Shown here piece after piece: positions 26,356-35,234 of a stretch of 64,000 bases of DNA. Source of the DNA: Nonomuraea rubra (lineage in GTDB: Bacteria > Actinomycetota > Actinomycetes > Streptosporangiales > Streptosporangiaceae); contig NZ_JACHMI010000001.1 of NCBI RefSeq assembly GCF_014207985.1, forward strand, positions 1-64,000. The letters are read 5' to 3'. Below the pieces are notes generated by a model, which saw nothing but the letters and a program-made list of their open reading frames with translations, did not search any database and was not told where the DNA came from. The position numbers and the translations under genes are program-made. The stretch's first letter is position 1; each line of letters opens with the position of its first letter.

Positions 26356-27765
26356 GTGCTGACCCATTTCATCGGTGGCCAGCCGGTGGCCGCGGGCAAG
26401 GCGTTCCCCGTCCATGACCCGGTCACGGGCGCGGTGGTCAGGCAGGTCCACGAGGCTGATCCCGAGGTGGTCGACCGGGCGGTGCGGGCGGCGAGAGAGG
26501 CGGCCCGCGACTGGGCGGCGATGCCTGTCGGCGAGCGCGCCGGGTGGATGCGGCGGCTGGCCGAGGGCATCGAGGCGCGCTTCGACGACCTGGTGGCGGC
26601 GGAGATCGCCGACACGGGCAAGCCGCTCGACCAGACCCGTACCCTCGACATCCCGCGCGGCATCGCCAACTTCCGCGCCTTCGCCGAGATCGCCGCGCAG
26701 CGTCCGGAGGACGCCTTCCACCTGTCGGGCATGCTCAGCTACACCGTGCGCAGGCCGCTGGGCGTGGTCGCGGTGATCGTCCCGTGGAACCTGCCGTTCC
26801 TGCTCATGACCTGGAAGCTGGCGCCCGCCCTGGTCGCGGGCAACACGGTCGTCGTCAAGCCGTCGGAGCAGACGCCCGGCTCTGCCGCCGTGTTCGCCGA
26901 GCTCTGCGCCGAGGCCGGCCTGCCGCCCGGCGTGGTCAACATCATCTTCGGGTACGGCTCGGCCGGCCAGCTCCTGGTCGAGCATCCCGGGGTGAACGCC
27001 GTGACGTTCACCGGCTCGACCGGCACGGGGTCGGCGATCATGAAGTCGGTGGCCGACCGGGTCAAGCCGATCTCGTTCGAGCTGGGCGGCAAGAACGCGG
27101 CGCTGGTCTTCGAGGACTGCGACCTGGACAAGGCGGTCGAGGGCACGGTGAAGTCGGTCTTCACCAACGGCGGCCAGGTCTGCCTGTGCACCGAGCGCGT
27201 CTACGTGCACCGCTCGATCTTCGAGGACTTCTGCGCCCGGCTGGCGGTTCGTGCCCAGGAGGTGGAACTCCAGCCCATGATCTCGGCGGAGCACCGTGAG
27301 AAGGTGCTCTCCTACTACGCCTTGGCCCGCTCGGAGGGAGCCAAGGTGCTCGCAGGAGGCAGTGTCCCCGTGTTCGGCGATCATCGCGATTCCGGCTATT
27401 TCGTGGAGCCGACGGTGGTGACAGGCTTGTCTGAATGGTCGAGGTTCAACAGAGAAGAGATCTTCGGTCCCGTGTGCCACGTCGCCCCCTTCGACAGCGA
27501 GGCCGAGGCCGTCGACCTGGCCAACGGCAGCGAGTACGGCCTGGCCGCCACGCTGTGGACCACGAACCTCGACCGCGCCCATCGCGTGGCCCAGCGCCTG
27601 GAGGCGGGGCTCGTCTGGGTCAACACGTGGTACCTGCGCGACCTGCGTACCCCGTTCGGCGGTGTGAAGCTGTCGGGCATCGGCAGGGAGGGCGGCACCC
27701 GCTCGCTCGACTTCTACTCCGAACCCACCACGATCACCATCAAACTGGAGCAGCCCGATGCATGA
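26356..27765 (+). CDS. 2-Aminomuconate-6-semialdehyde dehydrogenase-type ALDH
   Basis: A 469-residue NAD-dependent aldehyde dehydrogenase. Family motifs: VIVPWNLPFLLMTWKLAPALVAGN, GSTGTGSAI, the Glu base in SFELGGKN and the catalytic Cys in NGGQVCLCTERV. The 2-hydroxymuconic/2-aminomuconic semialdehyde group is favoured both by sequence style and by context: it opens an operon with HAAO, ACMSD, deaminase and kynureninase. It would oxidise 2-aminomuconate 6-semialdehyde to 2-aminomuconate. Starts farther upstream are open, but GTG 26356 has GAGGAG and matches the N-terminal HFIGGQPV. The 3' end overlaps the hydratase gene by eight bases. Confidence 0.9.
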   Translation: MLTHFIGGQPVAAGKAFPVHDPVTGAVVRQVHEADPEVVDRAVRAAREAARDWAAMPVGERAGWMRRLAEGIEARFDDLVAAEIADTGKPLDQTRTLDIPRGIANFRAFAEIAAQRPEDAFHLSGMLSYTVRRPLGVVAVIVPWNLPFLLMTWKLAPALVAGNTVVVKPSEQTPGSAAVFAELCAEAGLPPGVVNIIFGYGSAGQLLVEHPGVNAVTFTGSTGTGSAIMKSVADRVKPISFELGGKNAALVFEDCDLDKAVEGTVKSVFTNGGQVCLCTERVYVHRSIFEDFCARLAVRAQEVELQPMISAEHREKVLSYYALARSEGAKVLAGGSVPVFGDHRDSGYFVEPTVVTGLSEWSRFNREEIFGPVCHVAPFDSEAEAVDLANGSEYGLAATLWTTNLDRAHRVAQRLEAGLVWVNTWYLRDLRTPFGGVKLSGIGREGGTRSLDFYSEPTTITIKLEQPDA

Positions 27766-28555
27766 CGAATGGTCCCAGGCAGTGGACGCGCGCGCCCAGG
27801 CGGCCGACCGGCTGGCCGAGGCGGCGCGTACCGGCCTGCCCTGCGCGCCGATCAGGGACCTGGTGGGCACGGCGGCCGACGCGTACGCCGTGCAGGAGCT
27901 GGGCACGAGGCAGGCGCTCGGCGCGGGGCGGCGGCCGGTCGGCAGGAAGATCGGCCTGACGAACACGACGCTGCAGCAGCAGCTCGGCATCGACCAGCCG
28001 GACTTCGGCATGCTGTTCGCCGACGCCTGCTACTGCGACGGGCAGCCCATCCCGCCGGACCGGTTCCTGCAGCCGAAGGCCGAGGCCGAGATCGCGCTGG
28101 TGCTCGGCAGGGACCTGAAGGGCGGCCCGTTCACGGTGGCCGACGTGATCAGGGCGGTGGAGTTCGCGCTGCCGGCGATCGAGATCGCCGACTCGCGGAT
28201 CGCCGGCTGGGACATCAAGCTGGTCGACACGATCGCGGACAACGCCTCGGCGGGCGCGTTCGTGCTCGGCGGCACGCCCGTCCCGCTGCTCGGGCTGGAC
28301 CTGCGGGCGGCGCGGATGACGATGACGCGGGGCGGCCAGGAGGTCTCGACCGGCTCGGGCGAGGTGTGCCTGGGGCACCCGCTCAACGCCGCCGTCTGGC
28401 TGGCCACCCGCCTGGGCCGCACCGAATACCCGCTGCGGGCCGGTGACGTGGTGCTGACCGGCGCGCTCGGGCCGGTGGTGCCGGTCGAGCCGGGTGACGT
28501 GTTCGAGGCGCGGATCGAGGGGCTGGGCCCGGTGCGGGCGGTGTTCGGCAAGTGA
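27758..28555 (+). CDS. 2-Oxopent-4-enoate hydratase / 4-oxalocrotonate decarboxylase family
   Basis: A 265-residue FAH-fold enzyme with GRKIGLTN, the metal-binding [14 protein letters not shown] and [30 protein letters not shown], all typical of MhpD/DmpE/DmpH proteins. Hydratase and decarboxylase members share fold and length and cannot be separated by eye; the pathway needs both steps, and only one such gene is in the operon. It would act after deamination of 2-aminomuconate. The ATG lies inside the end of the ALDH gene, and its own stop overlaps the next gene by GTGA. Confidence 0.87.
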   Translation: MHDEWSQAVDARAQAADRLAEAARTGLPCAPIRDLVGTAADAYAVQELGTRQALGAGRRPVGRKIGLTNTTLQQQLGIDQPDFGMLFADACYCDGQPIPPDRFLQPKAEAEIALVLGRDLKGGPFTVADVIRAVEFALPAIEIADSRIAGWDIKLVDTIADNASAGAFVLGGTPVPLLGLDLRAARMTMTRGGQEVSTGSGEVCLGHPLNAAVWLATRLGRTEYPLRAGDVVLTGALGPVVPVEPGDVFEARIEGLGPVRAVFGK

Positions 28556-28989
28556 ACCCCCAAGTACGGCCGAAGGCCATGCGCGTGCCCGGCAAGGCCA
28601 CCCCGCGAGGCAGGTTCCCGCACGTCAAGCGGGCCGGTGACTTCCTGTACGTCTCGGGCACGAGCTGCCGGCGCCCCGACGACACGTTCGTGGGCGTCGA
28701 GGTGGACAAGTACGGCGCGACGAGCCTGGACATCCGCGCCCAGACCAGGGCCGTCATCGAGAACATCGGCGACATACTCAAGGCCGCCGGCGGCTCGCTG
28801 GCCGACCTGGTGCAGATCACCACGTACCTGGTGAGCATGAACGACTTCAAGGGCTACAACGAGGTCTACGCCGAGTTCTTCGACGAGGAGGGCCCCACTA
28901 GGACCACGGTCGCGGTGCACCAGCTCCCGCACCCGCACCTGCTCATCGAGATGCAAGCCGTCGCCTATCACCCCCAGGAGATCTCATGA
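28552..28989 (+). CDS. 2-Aminomuconate deaminase-type RidA protein
   Basis: A 145-residue YjgF/YER057c/RidA-fold protein with an N-terminal extension ([37 protein letters not shown]) characteristic of the 2-aminomuconate deaminase (AmnD/NbaF) branch. The trimer-interface active site residues lie in [15 protein letters not shown] and [22 protein letters not shown]. It should hydrolyse 2-aminomuconate to 4-oxalocrotonate and ammonia. GTG start, overlapping the hydratase stop as GTGA; the stop overlaps the next start as ATGA. Confidence 0.88.
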   Translation: MNPQVRPKAMRVPGKATPRGRFPHVKRAGDFLYVSGTSCRRPDDTFVGVEVDKYGATSLDIRAQTRAVIENIGDILKAAGGSLADLVQITTYLVSMNDFKGYNEVYAEFFDEEGPTRTTVAVHQLPHPHLLIEMQAVAYHPQEIS

Positions 28990-29501
28990 TCCCTCCCATC
29001 GACTTCACCGCGTGGATCGACGAGCACGCCCACCTGCTCAAGCCGCCGGTCGGCAACAAGGTCGTCTTCGAGGCGGCGAACGACTTCATCGTGATGGTGG
29101 TCGGCGGGCCCAACTCCAGGACGGACTTCCACGTGGATCCGTACGAAGAGCTGTTCTACCAGGTGCGCGGCAACATGCACGTGAACGTGGTCACGGAGAA
29201 GGGCCCGGAGACCGTGCACATCCGCGAGGGCCAGATGTGGCTGCTGCCGCCGCGGATGCCGCACTCGCCGCAGCGGCCGGAGGCCGGGTCCGTGGGCCTG
29301 GTGGTCGAGCGGATCAGGCCGGAGGGCGAGCTGGAGAGGTTCCAGTGGTACTGCATGGAGTGCGGTGCCCTGGTGCACGAGGTCGAGCTGCAGGTACGTG
29401 ACATCGTCAAGGACCTGCCGCCCGTCTTCGAGGCGTTCTACGGCGACGAGAAGGCCCGTACCTGCGGTCAATGCGGCGCGCTACATCCTGGCAAGGGCTG
29501 A
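28986..29501 (+). CDS. nbaC: 3-Hydroxyanthranilate 3,4-dioxygenase
   Basis: A 171-residue cupin dioxygenase that opens the ring of 3-hydroxyanthranilate to 2-amino-3-carboxymuconate 6-semialdehyde. The catalytic Fe(II) ligands are in [15 protein letters not shown] (His, Glu) and [11 protein letters not shown] (His). Two CxxC pairs, CMECG and CGQCG, form the rubredoxin-like second iron site of bacterial enzymes. ATGA overlap with the deaminase and direct abutment (TGA then ATG) with the decarboxylase gene show tight coupling. Confidence 0.95.
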   Translation: MIPPIDFTAWIDEHAHLLKPPVGNKVVFEAANDFIVMVVGGPNSRTDFHVDPYEELFYQVRGNMHVNVVTEKGPETVHIREGQMWLLPPRMPHSPQRPEAGSVGLVVERIRPEGELERFQWYCMECGALVHEVELQVRDIVKDLPPVFEAFYGDEKARTCGQCGALHPGKG

Positions 29502-30470
29502 ATGTCCATCGACGTACACACGCACTTCGTGCCCAGGGGCTGGCCCGAGCTGGGCTGGCCCGGGGCGCCCCGGCTGAGGATCGACTCGGAGCGCGAGGCG
29601 ACGATCCTCGTCAACGACCGTGATTTCCGGAAAATTCAGGATGACTGCTGGGATCCGCGAGTCCGGCTGGAACGCATGGACCAGGACGGCGTGGACCGGC
29701 AGGTGGTCTCGCCCACCCCCGTCTTCTTCGGCTACGACCGGCCGGCCGCGCAGGGCGTACGGATCGCGAAGGTCTTCAACGACCTGGCGCTGGAGATCTG
29801 CGCGGACCCGCGGCTGATCCCGTTCTGCCAGGTGCCGCTGCAGGACCCGGACCTGGCCTGTGCGGAGCTCGACCGCTGCGTGGCCGCCGGGCACCGGGGC
29901 GTGGAGATCGGCAACCACGCCGGCGACCGCGACCTCGACGACCCCGGGGTCGTGCAGTTCCTCCAGCACTGCGCGGAAAGGAACGTTCCTGTCTTCGTGC
30001 ACCCGTGGGACATGTCCGCGGGGCCGCGCGTCGAGCGGTGGATGGCGCAGTGGCTGGTGGGCATGCCGGCGGAGACGCACCTGTCCATCCTGGCGATGAT
30101 CCTCGGCGGCGTGTTCGACCGCGTGCCGGACACCCTGCGGATCTGCTTCGCGCACGGCGGCGGCTCGTTCGCCTTCTGGCTCGGCCGGTTCGAGAACGCC
30201 TGGCACCGCAGGCACGACCTGGTCGGCGTCTCCGAACGGCCGCCGTCCCACTACCTCGGCAGGTTCAGCGTCGACTCTGCCGTCTTCGACGAGCGCGCGC
30301 TGCGGCTGCTCGTCGACACTCTCGGGGAGGACCATGTGATGCTCGGCAGCGACTTTCCCTACCCGCTGGGCGAGTCACCCTCCGGTGACCTGATCCGGCG
30401 TGCCCCCTTCCTGTCCGGTACGGCCCGCGCCAAGCTGCTCGCAGCCAACGCCGAGGCGTTCCTGGGCTGA
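29502..30470 (+). CDS. nbaD: 2-Amino-3-carboxymuconate-6-semialdehyde decarboxylase (ACMSD)
   Basis: A 322-residue amidohydrolase-superfamily decarboxylase. Zinc ligands: the DVHTHF motif at the N-terminus (His-x-His), His in VFVHPWDMSAG and Asp in MLGSDFPYPLGE. The Arg/His-rich LAHG-type helix CFAHGGGSFAFWLGR is typical of ACMSD. It diverts the unstable semialdehyde from quinolinate (NAD) toward catabolism. The start codon directly follows the HAAO stop. Confidence 0.94.
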   Translation: MSIDVHTHFVPRGWPELGWPGAPRLRIDSEREATILVNDRDFRKIQDDCWDPRVRLERMDQDGVDRQVVSPTPVFFGYDRPAAQGVRIAKVFNDLALEICADPRLIPFCQVPLQDPDLACAELDRCVAAGHRGVEIGNHAGDRDLDDPGVVQFLQHCAERNVPVFVHPWDMSAGPRVERWMAQWLVGMPAETHLSILAMILGGVFDRVPDTLRICFAHGGGSFAFWLGRFENAWHRRHDLVGVSERPPSHYLGRFSVDSAVFDERALRLLVDTLGEDHVMLGSDFPYPLGESPSGDLIRRAPFLSGTARAKLLAANAEAFLG

Positions 30471-30483
30471 AGGGAGCCTCCCC

Positions 30484-31614
30484 ATGCGCGCACCCGTGCC
30501 GGGGCTGCCCGTGGTCGGCCAGGCGGTGGTCGGCCTGGCGGTGCTGATGGCCGCCGGCTGCGGCGGGACGGTGCCGCCGCCCGACGAGGACAGGCTCCCG
30601 GTCAAGATCGGCGCGATCATCTCGCAGACGGGCGTGTACGCCATGCTCGGCGACGACATGGAGACCGCCATGCGGCTCTACCTCGACGACCACGGCGGCC
30701 GCCTGGGCGGCAGGGCGGCCGAGCTGGTGGTGGCCGACGACGGGGGCGGCTCCGAGCAGGCCAGGAAGGAGGCCAGGAGGCTGATCGACGACGTGGGCGT
30801 GGACGTGCTCACCGGCCTGATCGCCTCGCCCGTCGCCGTCTCGGTGGTGGACGAGGCCGCCGGAGGGACGCCGGTGGTGGTCGCCAACGCCGGCTCCGAC
30901 GAGCTGGACGGCCCGAACGTCTTCCGCGTCTCCTACACCAACCGCGCCCACGGCTCGGCCGCGGGCCGCTACGCCGCCGAGCGGTACGGGCGGCGCGGCG
31001 CGGTGCTCATGGCCTCCGACTACTCGGCCGGCGTCGAGACGCTCGACGGCTTCGCCGAGGGGTACGGGGCCGAGCCGCTCAAGCGCATCCTGACCCCGCA
31101 CGGCCGGGTGACCGACCTCAAGCCGTACCTCGACCAGATCCCGCCCGAGGCGGGGCTGCTGTTCGCGTTCTACGCCGGCGGCGAGGCGGTCGCGTTCGCC
31201 AGGACGTTCAAGCAGCTCGGCTACGACACCCGGATCGAGCTGCTGGCCTGCATGAACCTCACGGACGAGGACGTGCTGCGGGCCATCGGCCCGGACGCCG
31301 AGGGCATCACGAGCGTCGGCATGTACTCGCCCGCGCTGGACAACCCGGACAACGCCGCGTTCGTGGCCAGGTGGCGGGCCAGGACCGGCGCGAACCCGTC
31401 CGCCGTGGCCCTGCAGAGCTGGGACGCCATGCGCCTCATCGACGCGGCGCTGGCCAGGGGCGGCGAGCTGACCCGCGCGCTGGGCGAGGTGGGCGAGCTG
31501 GCGGGCCCGCGCGGCACGTTCCGGCTGGACGCCGCGCACAACCCGGTGCAGAACTGGTACGCCCGTCAGTACCAGAATGGGGTGAACAGGGTGATTGCCA
31601 CCATCCCTCCATGA
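30484..31614 (+). CDS. Type 1 periplasmic-binding lipoprotein (Leu/Ile/Val or amide type)
   Basis: A 376-residue ABC-transporter substrate-binding protein of the branched-chain amino acid/amide family: VKIGAIISQTGVYAMLGDDMETAMRLYLDDHGGRLGG, followed by VVADDGG and TGLIASPVAVSV. The N-terminal signal ends in a lipobox MAAGC, so it is a membrane-anchored binding protein. No permease or ATPase gene accompanies it. Its place between ACMSD and kynureninase suggests it binds an aromatic amino acid such as kynurenine or anthranilate, either for uptake through another transporter or for sensing. ATGA overlap with kynU. Confidence 0.87.
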   Translation: MRAPVPGLPVVGQAVVGLAVLMAAGCGGTVPPPDEDRLPVKIGAIISQTGVYAMLGDDMETAMRLYLDDHGGRLGGRAAELVVADDGGGSEQARKEARRLIDDVGVDVLTGLIASPVAVSVVDEAAGGTPVVVANAGSDELDGPNVFRVSYTNRAHGSAAGRYAAERYGRRGAVLMASDYSAGVETLDGFAEGYGAEPLKRILTPHGRVTDLKPYLDQIPPEAGLLFAFYAGGEAVAFARTFKQLGYDTRIELLACMNLTDEDVLRAIGPDAEGITSVGMYSPALDNPDNAAFVARWRARTGANPSAVALQSWDAMRLIDAALARGGELTRALGEVGELAGPRGTFRLDAAHNPVQNWYARQYQNGVNRVIATIPP

Positions 31615-32819
31615 CGGGAGTGACCTTGGATCGCGACCAGTGCCTCGCGCTCGACGCCGCGGACCCGCTGCGGGAGTTCAAGGACGAGTTCGTGCTGCCG
31701 GAAGGGGTGATCTACCTCGTCGGCAACTCACTCGGCGCGCCGCCCCGCCGTGCCGCCGAGCGGCTGCGCCAGGCCGTCGAGGACGAGTGGGGCAGGCACC
31801 TCGTCGGTGGCTGGAACCACGCCGGCTGGTACGAGCAGCCGCTCACCGCCGGCGACCGGATCGCCCCGCTGATCGGCGCGGGCCCCGGCCAGGTCGTCGT
31901 GGGCAACACCACCTCGATCGCGGTCTTCCAGGCCGTGGCGGCGGCGCTGAGGCTGCGCCCGGACCGGCGCGTGATCGTCTCCGACACGCGGAACTTCCCC
32001 ACCGACCACTACATGGTGCAGGGGCTGGCCTCGCTGCTCGGCGGCTACGAGCTGCGCGATCTGGCCGATCGGCGCTTCGACGACGCGGCCGTGGTGCTGC
32101 TGTCGGAGGTCGACTACCGCACCGGCGCCCGCCAGGACGTGCGAGCTGTCACCGCCGAGGCGCACGCCGCCGGCGCGCTCATCGTGTGGGACGTGTGCCA
32201 CAGCGTGGGCGCCATGGAGGTGGACGTCTCGGAGGCGGACTTCGCGGTCGGCTGCACGTACAAGTACCTGAACGCCGGTCCCGGCGCGCCCGCGTTCCTC
32301 TACGTCAACCCGCGCCACCAGGCCGCCGCCGAGAACGTGCTGTCCGGCTGGTACGGCCACGCCGAGCCGTTCGCGTTCGAGACCGGCTACCGGCCGGCCG
32401 AGGGGGTGCGGCGGTTCGCGGTGAGCACCCCGCACGTGCTGTCGTTCGCGGGGCTGGAGGCGGCCCTGGACGTGTGGGAGCGGGTGCCCATGGCGCAGGT
32501 CAGGGCCAAGAGCATGGCGCTGGGCGAGCTGTTCGTGGAGCTGGTCGGCGACCGGCTGGAACTCGCCTCGCCCGCCGACCCGGCCGCCCGGGGCAGCCAG
32601 GTGTCGCTGCGCCACTCCGACGGGTATCCGGTGATGCGGGCGCTGATCGACCGGGGCGTGCACGGCGACTTCCGGGCGCCGGACGTGCTGCGGTTCGGCT
32701 TCGCACCGCTCTACATCGGCTACACCGACGTGTACGACGCCGCGACCACGCTGCTGGAGGTGCTGGACAAGGAGCTGTGGCGGGACGACAGGTACGCCAC
32801 CCGCCTGGCCGTCACCTGA
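31611..32819 (+). CDS. kynU: Kynureninase
   Basis: A 402-residue PLP enzyme that splits kynurenine or 3-hydroxykynurenine into (3-hydroxy)anthranilate and alanine. Motifs: IYLVGNSLGAPP and the substrate/PLP loop GNTTSIAVFQAV, the cofactor Asp/His in LIVWDVCHSVGAMEVDV, and the Schiff-base Lys in GCTYKYLNAGPGAPAFLYV. It is the last gene of the operon; ATG overlaps the binding-protein stop. The last eight bases overlap the convergent MmcQ/YjbR gene. No tryptophan dioxygenase, formamidase or monooxygenase lies in the window, so substrate must come from elsewhere or from outside the cell. Confidence 0.95.
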   Translation: MTGVTLDRDQCLALDAADPLREFKDEFVLPEGVIYLVGNSLGAPPRRAAERLRQAVEDEWGRHLVGGWNHAGWYEQPLTAGDRIAPLIGAGPGQVVVGNTTSIAVFQAVAAALRLRPDRRVIVSDTRNFPTDHYMVQGLASLLGGYELRDLADRRFDDAAVVLLSEVDYRTGARQDVRAVTAEAHAAGALIVWDVCHSVGAMEVDVSEADFAVGCTYKYLNAGPGAPAFLYVNPRHQAAAENVLSGWYGHAEPFAFETGYRPAEGVRRFAVSTPHVLSFAGLEAALDVWERVPMAQVRAKSMALGELFVELVGDRLELASPADPAARGSQVSLRHSDGYPVMRALIDRGVHGDFRAPDVLRFGFAPLYIGYTDVYDAATTLLEVLDKELWRDDRYATRLAVT

Positions 32820-33186
32820 GGTCCAGCTCCTTGACCGCCCGCTTGGGCGCGATGGCCCGGTAGCTCTCCTCCACCCAGTCGAGCAGCACCTCGGTCTCCG
32901 GGAGCGGCGACAGGAACGGCACGGTCACCCAGCCCGCCTTGCCCAGCCCGTAGCCGCTGGGCTGGGCGCCCTCGACGGTCAGCGCGTGGCCGTGCGCCTC
33001 CGACAGCAGCTTCACGCCGAACGTGGGGTCCCACTTCTCGGTCTGCTCGTCGATGCCGAGGAAGAGGAAGACCTTCTTGTTGACCTTGATGACGGTCTCG
33101 CCCCAGGGGTGGTCCTCGTGGGTCTCCGGCAGGCCGAGCGCGAAGGCGCGCAGCTCTTCCCTGACGTCGTGCCAGTCGTCGCTCAT
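32812..33186 (-). CDS. MmcQ/YjbR-family protein
   Basis: A 124-residue protein of the YjbR fold: LRAFALGLPETHEDHPWGETVIKVNKKVFLFLG and GLGKAGWVTVPFLSPLPETEVLLDWVEESYRAIAPKRAVKEL are signature segments. Members are called DNA-binding from structure only; no function is proven. Convergent overlap of eight bases with kynU. The next reverse gene (DUF2293) ends only ten bases upstream of its ATG and may be co-transcribed. Confidence 0.85.
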   Translation of the reverse strand: MSDDWHDVREELRAFALGLPETHEDHPWGETVIKVNKKVFLFLGIDEQTEKWDPTFGVKLLSEAHGHALTVEGAQPSGYGLGKAGWVTVPFLSPLPETEVLLDWVEESYRAIAPKRAVKELDLR

Positions 33187-33196
33187 GCTTCCGACC

Positions 33197-34240
33197 TTAG
33201 CCCGGACGGCGGAACTCTTCGAGCCTGCGTTCGATACCGGCCCTGATCCGCTCGCGGGCCTCCATCCGGGGGACGCCGGACATGAGCAGGTTGTCGTAGT
33301 CGGTGTCGAGGTGACGGATCGAGGCGATCACGGCGAGCGTGATGGCGTTTTCGTCGAGCGCCCTGGCCGCCGCCGACCTGCCCACCCGGCCGCTGCCGCG
33401 CTGGCCTGCGTGCTCGGCGATCTCCCGCGCCCGCTCGCCGGGGCAGCCGGGGAACAGCCGGGCGATCTCGGCGGCCATCGCGGCCTGGTACTCGACGTCC
33501 TGCTCCGCCCTGCGCACCCGATCGCGCTCACGGCGGCGCAGCCGTACCTCCTCGTCGGCCAGGCAGCGCTCCTCGGCCGCGGCCAGCGCGGCCTCCTCCA
33601 CCAGCAGGCCCATGCGCTGGTAGACCTTGCGCCGCCGGTTGTACTGCACGACCACCGCCGACAGGCCGCTCTCCTGCTTGGCCCGGCGGCTGAGCGCCGC
33701 GTTGCCCGACGGCAGGAACACCAGGTGATCCAGGTCCGCGCAGGTCAGGCAGTGCGGCCGGTCGTCCTCCATGATCAGGTAGGGGCCGGTGTCGGCGCAG
33801 GACGCGCACGTCCACGCCTCCAGCGGGGCCACCGCCACCAGGTCGGGCGCCTTGCTCTGCGCCTCGGTGAGCCGGCGCACCCTGGCCTCGCTGAGGTCGG
33901 GCGAGAGCCAGTGCACCCGGAACGGCTCCTGCTCGTGCCGGGTGGTGAAGCGCAGCTCGCGGCGGTCGCGGGTGCCGGCCACGTACGGGGTGTCCACCGG
34001 CCGCAGCCCCTTGGCCCGCGCCCAGTCGCGCAGCAGGCCGGCCGCGGTGAGCAGGCGGTCCTCGTCCACGGCCGCCAGCTCCGCCAGCGTGGCCGCCCTG
34101 CCCTGCCGCCAGGTGTCCACGTGCCTGGAGTGCAGCCAGCGCAGGCCGGTCACCACGTCGATGAACGTCACGTACTTGCGGGTGGTCAGCGCGATCTCGG
34201 CCGCCTCCGCGACCCGCCGCGCCAGGTTGGGCTTACTCAC
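33197..34240 (-). CDS. DUF2293-type protein with zinc-ribbon-like Cys pairs
   Basis: A 347-residue protein. The C-terminal DUF2293 region (AAMAAEIARLFPGCPGERAREIAEHAGQRGSGRVGRSAAARALDENAITLAVIASIRHLDTDYDNLLM) is recognisable. In the middle, CASCADTG and HCLTCADLDHL form a possible zinc ribbon, and residues about 225-275 are a charged helix (EERCLADEEVRLRRRERDRVRRAEQDVEY). Nucleic-acid binding is plausible; no reaction is known. GTG 34240 is chosen because similarity begins there; the frame remains open 121 codons farther, which is judged to be non-coding. Confidence 0.8.
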   Translation of the reverse strand: MSKPNLARRVAEAAEIALTTRKYVTFIDVVTGLRWLHSRHVDTWRQGRAATLAELAAVDEDRLLTAAGLLRDWARAKGLRPVDTPYVAGTRDRRELRFTTRHEQEPFRVHWLSPDLSEARVRRLTEAQSKAPDLVAVAPLEAWTCASCADTGPYLIMEDDRPHCLTCADLDHLVFLPSGNAALSRRAKQESGLSAVVVQYNRRRKVYQRMGLLVEEAALAAAEERCLADEEVRLRRRERDRVRRAEQDVEYQAAMAAEIARLFPGCPGERAREIAEHAGQRGSGRVGRSAAARALDENAITLAVIASIRHLDTDYDNLLMSGVPRMEARERIRAGIERRLEEFRRPG

Positions 34241-34348
34241 GGTCCAAGTTTGTCGTGAGATGGCGAGCCTCGAAGCTTTCCTTGGGGCGGATGCGGCAAG
34301 TAACTCCTCTGGATTCGGCCCCGTTCGGATCTGGTTCTGGAGGAAATC

Positions 34349-35152
34349 GTGCGTCTGTTCTGGCCTGCGCTCCTCGTGCTCACCACCTCGTGCGGTGTGG
34401 CCGAGGAGGGCACACAACCCGTCGTGACGGGAAGGTTCGGCAGCAAGCCGATCGTCTCCATTCCCCAGGGCAAGCCGGGGCGTACCCCGCGGATCACGGT
34501 GCTGTCGGTCGGGAGCGGGCGCCGTACCGTGCCGGGGGACGTGGTGCTCGCCGACGTGGACATCAGGCGCTGGTCGGGCAATCGGCCGTACCTGAGCACC
34601 CACGACGGCAACCAGCCCACCACCGTCGTCTTCGACGGCAGGCAGGTGACGGAGACGTGGCGGCAGTCGCTCATCGGCCGGCCGGCCGGCAGCCGCGTCA
34701 TGCTGGTCAGCCCGGCGGGGGAGGCCGTGGGGCCGAACGTGCCGCTGACCGGCGTATCGCCCGCCGACACGCTGGTGCTCGTCTTCGACATCCTGGGCGG
34801 CTACCCGCCCGACGCGCGCCTCGTCGGCCGTACGCTGCCGGTCGTCCCCGCCGATCTCACGCCCGACGCGCCGCCGCGCACCCTGATCGACGGGTCCGGC
34901 CCGGAGGTCGTGGCGGGTTCGAGGGTGGTCGTCCAGTACGTGGCCGCGTCGTGGCCGTCGAGGACCGTCGTGGACTCCTCGTACCGGCGGGGCGGGCCCA
35001 GCGCGTTCACGCTGGAGGCGGGGTCGGTGCCGGCGGCCTGGGCGGGCGCGTTGGCGGGCCGGCGGGTCGGCAGCCGGGTGGCGGTGCCGTCACCGGGGCC
35101 GCGGCCCATGCTCTACGTGATCGACATCCTCGACACGATCACGCGCGCGTAG
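34349..35152 (+). CDS. Exported FKBP-type peptidyl-prolyl isomerase, two-domain lipoprotein
   Basis: A 267-residue lipoprotein: MRLFWPALLVLTTSCGVA gives a signal peptide with lipobox TTSC. Two FKBP-like halves follow: residues about 45-150 (GDVVLADVDIRRWSGN...FDGRQVTETWRQSLIGRPAGSRVMLV) and 165-265 (IDGSGPEVVAGSRVVVQYVAASWPSRTVVDSSYRRGGPSAFTLEAGSVPAAWAGALAGRRVGSRVAV). It should help fold exported proteins outside the membrane. GTG start with GGAGGAAAT upstream; divergent from the DUF2293 gene. Confidence 0.88.
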   Translation: MRLFWPALLVLTTSCGVAEEGTQPVVTGRFGSKPIVSIPQGKPGRTPRITVLSVGSGRRTVPGDVVLADVDIRRWSGNRPYLSTHDGNQPTTVVFDGRQVTETWRQSLIGRPAGSRVMLVSPAGEAVGPNVPLTGVSPADTLVLVFDILGGYPPDARLVGRTLPVVPADLTPDAPPRTLIDGSGPEVVAGSRVVVQYVAASWPSRTVVDSSYRRGGPSAFTLEAGSVPAAWAGALAGRRVGSRVAVPSPGPRPMLYVIDILDTITRA

Positions 35153-35181
35153 GCCGGGCGGCACCTCTCGCTGCCCGGCCT
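35151..35181. terminator. Hairpin between convergent FKBP and NERD-pseudokinase genes
   Basis: Perfect nine-base stem AGGCCGGGC / GCCCGGCCT starting inside the FKBP stop codon, 13-base loop. Likely terminates the forward gene and perhaps both. Confidence 0.7.
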
Positions 35182-35234
35182 GCCCTCAGCCGAGGCCCGC
35201 GCGGATCACGCCGCGGAGCCGCGCAGCCGGACGG

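Noticed and set aside
25900..28011. Reverse open frame of 703 codons across the kynurenine operon start
   Set aside because: It crosses the dienelactone hydrolase, promoter region and ALDH gene in non-coding phase; no domain.
34241..34603. N-terminal extension of the DUF2293 gene
   Set aside because: The extension is antisense to the start of the FKBP lipoprotein gene and lacks family similarity; GTG 34240 is sufficient.
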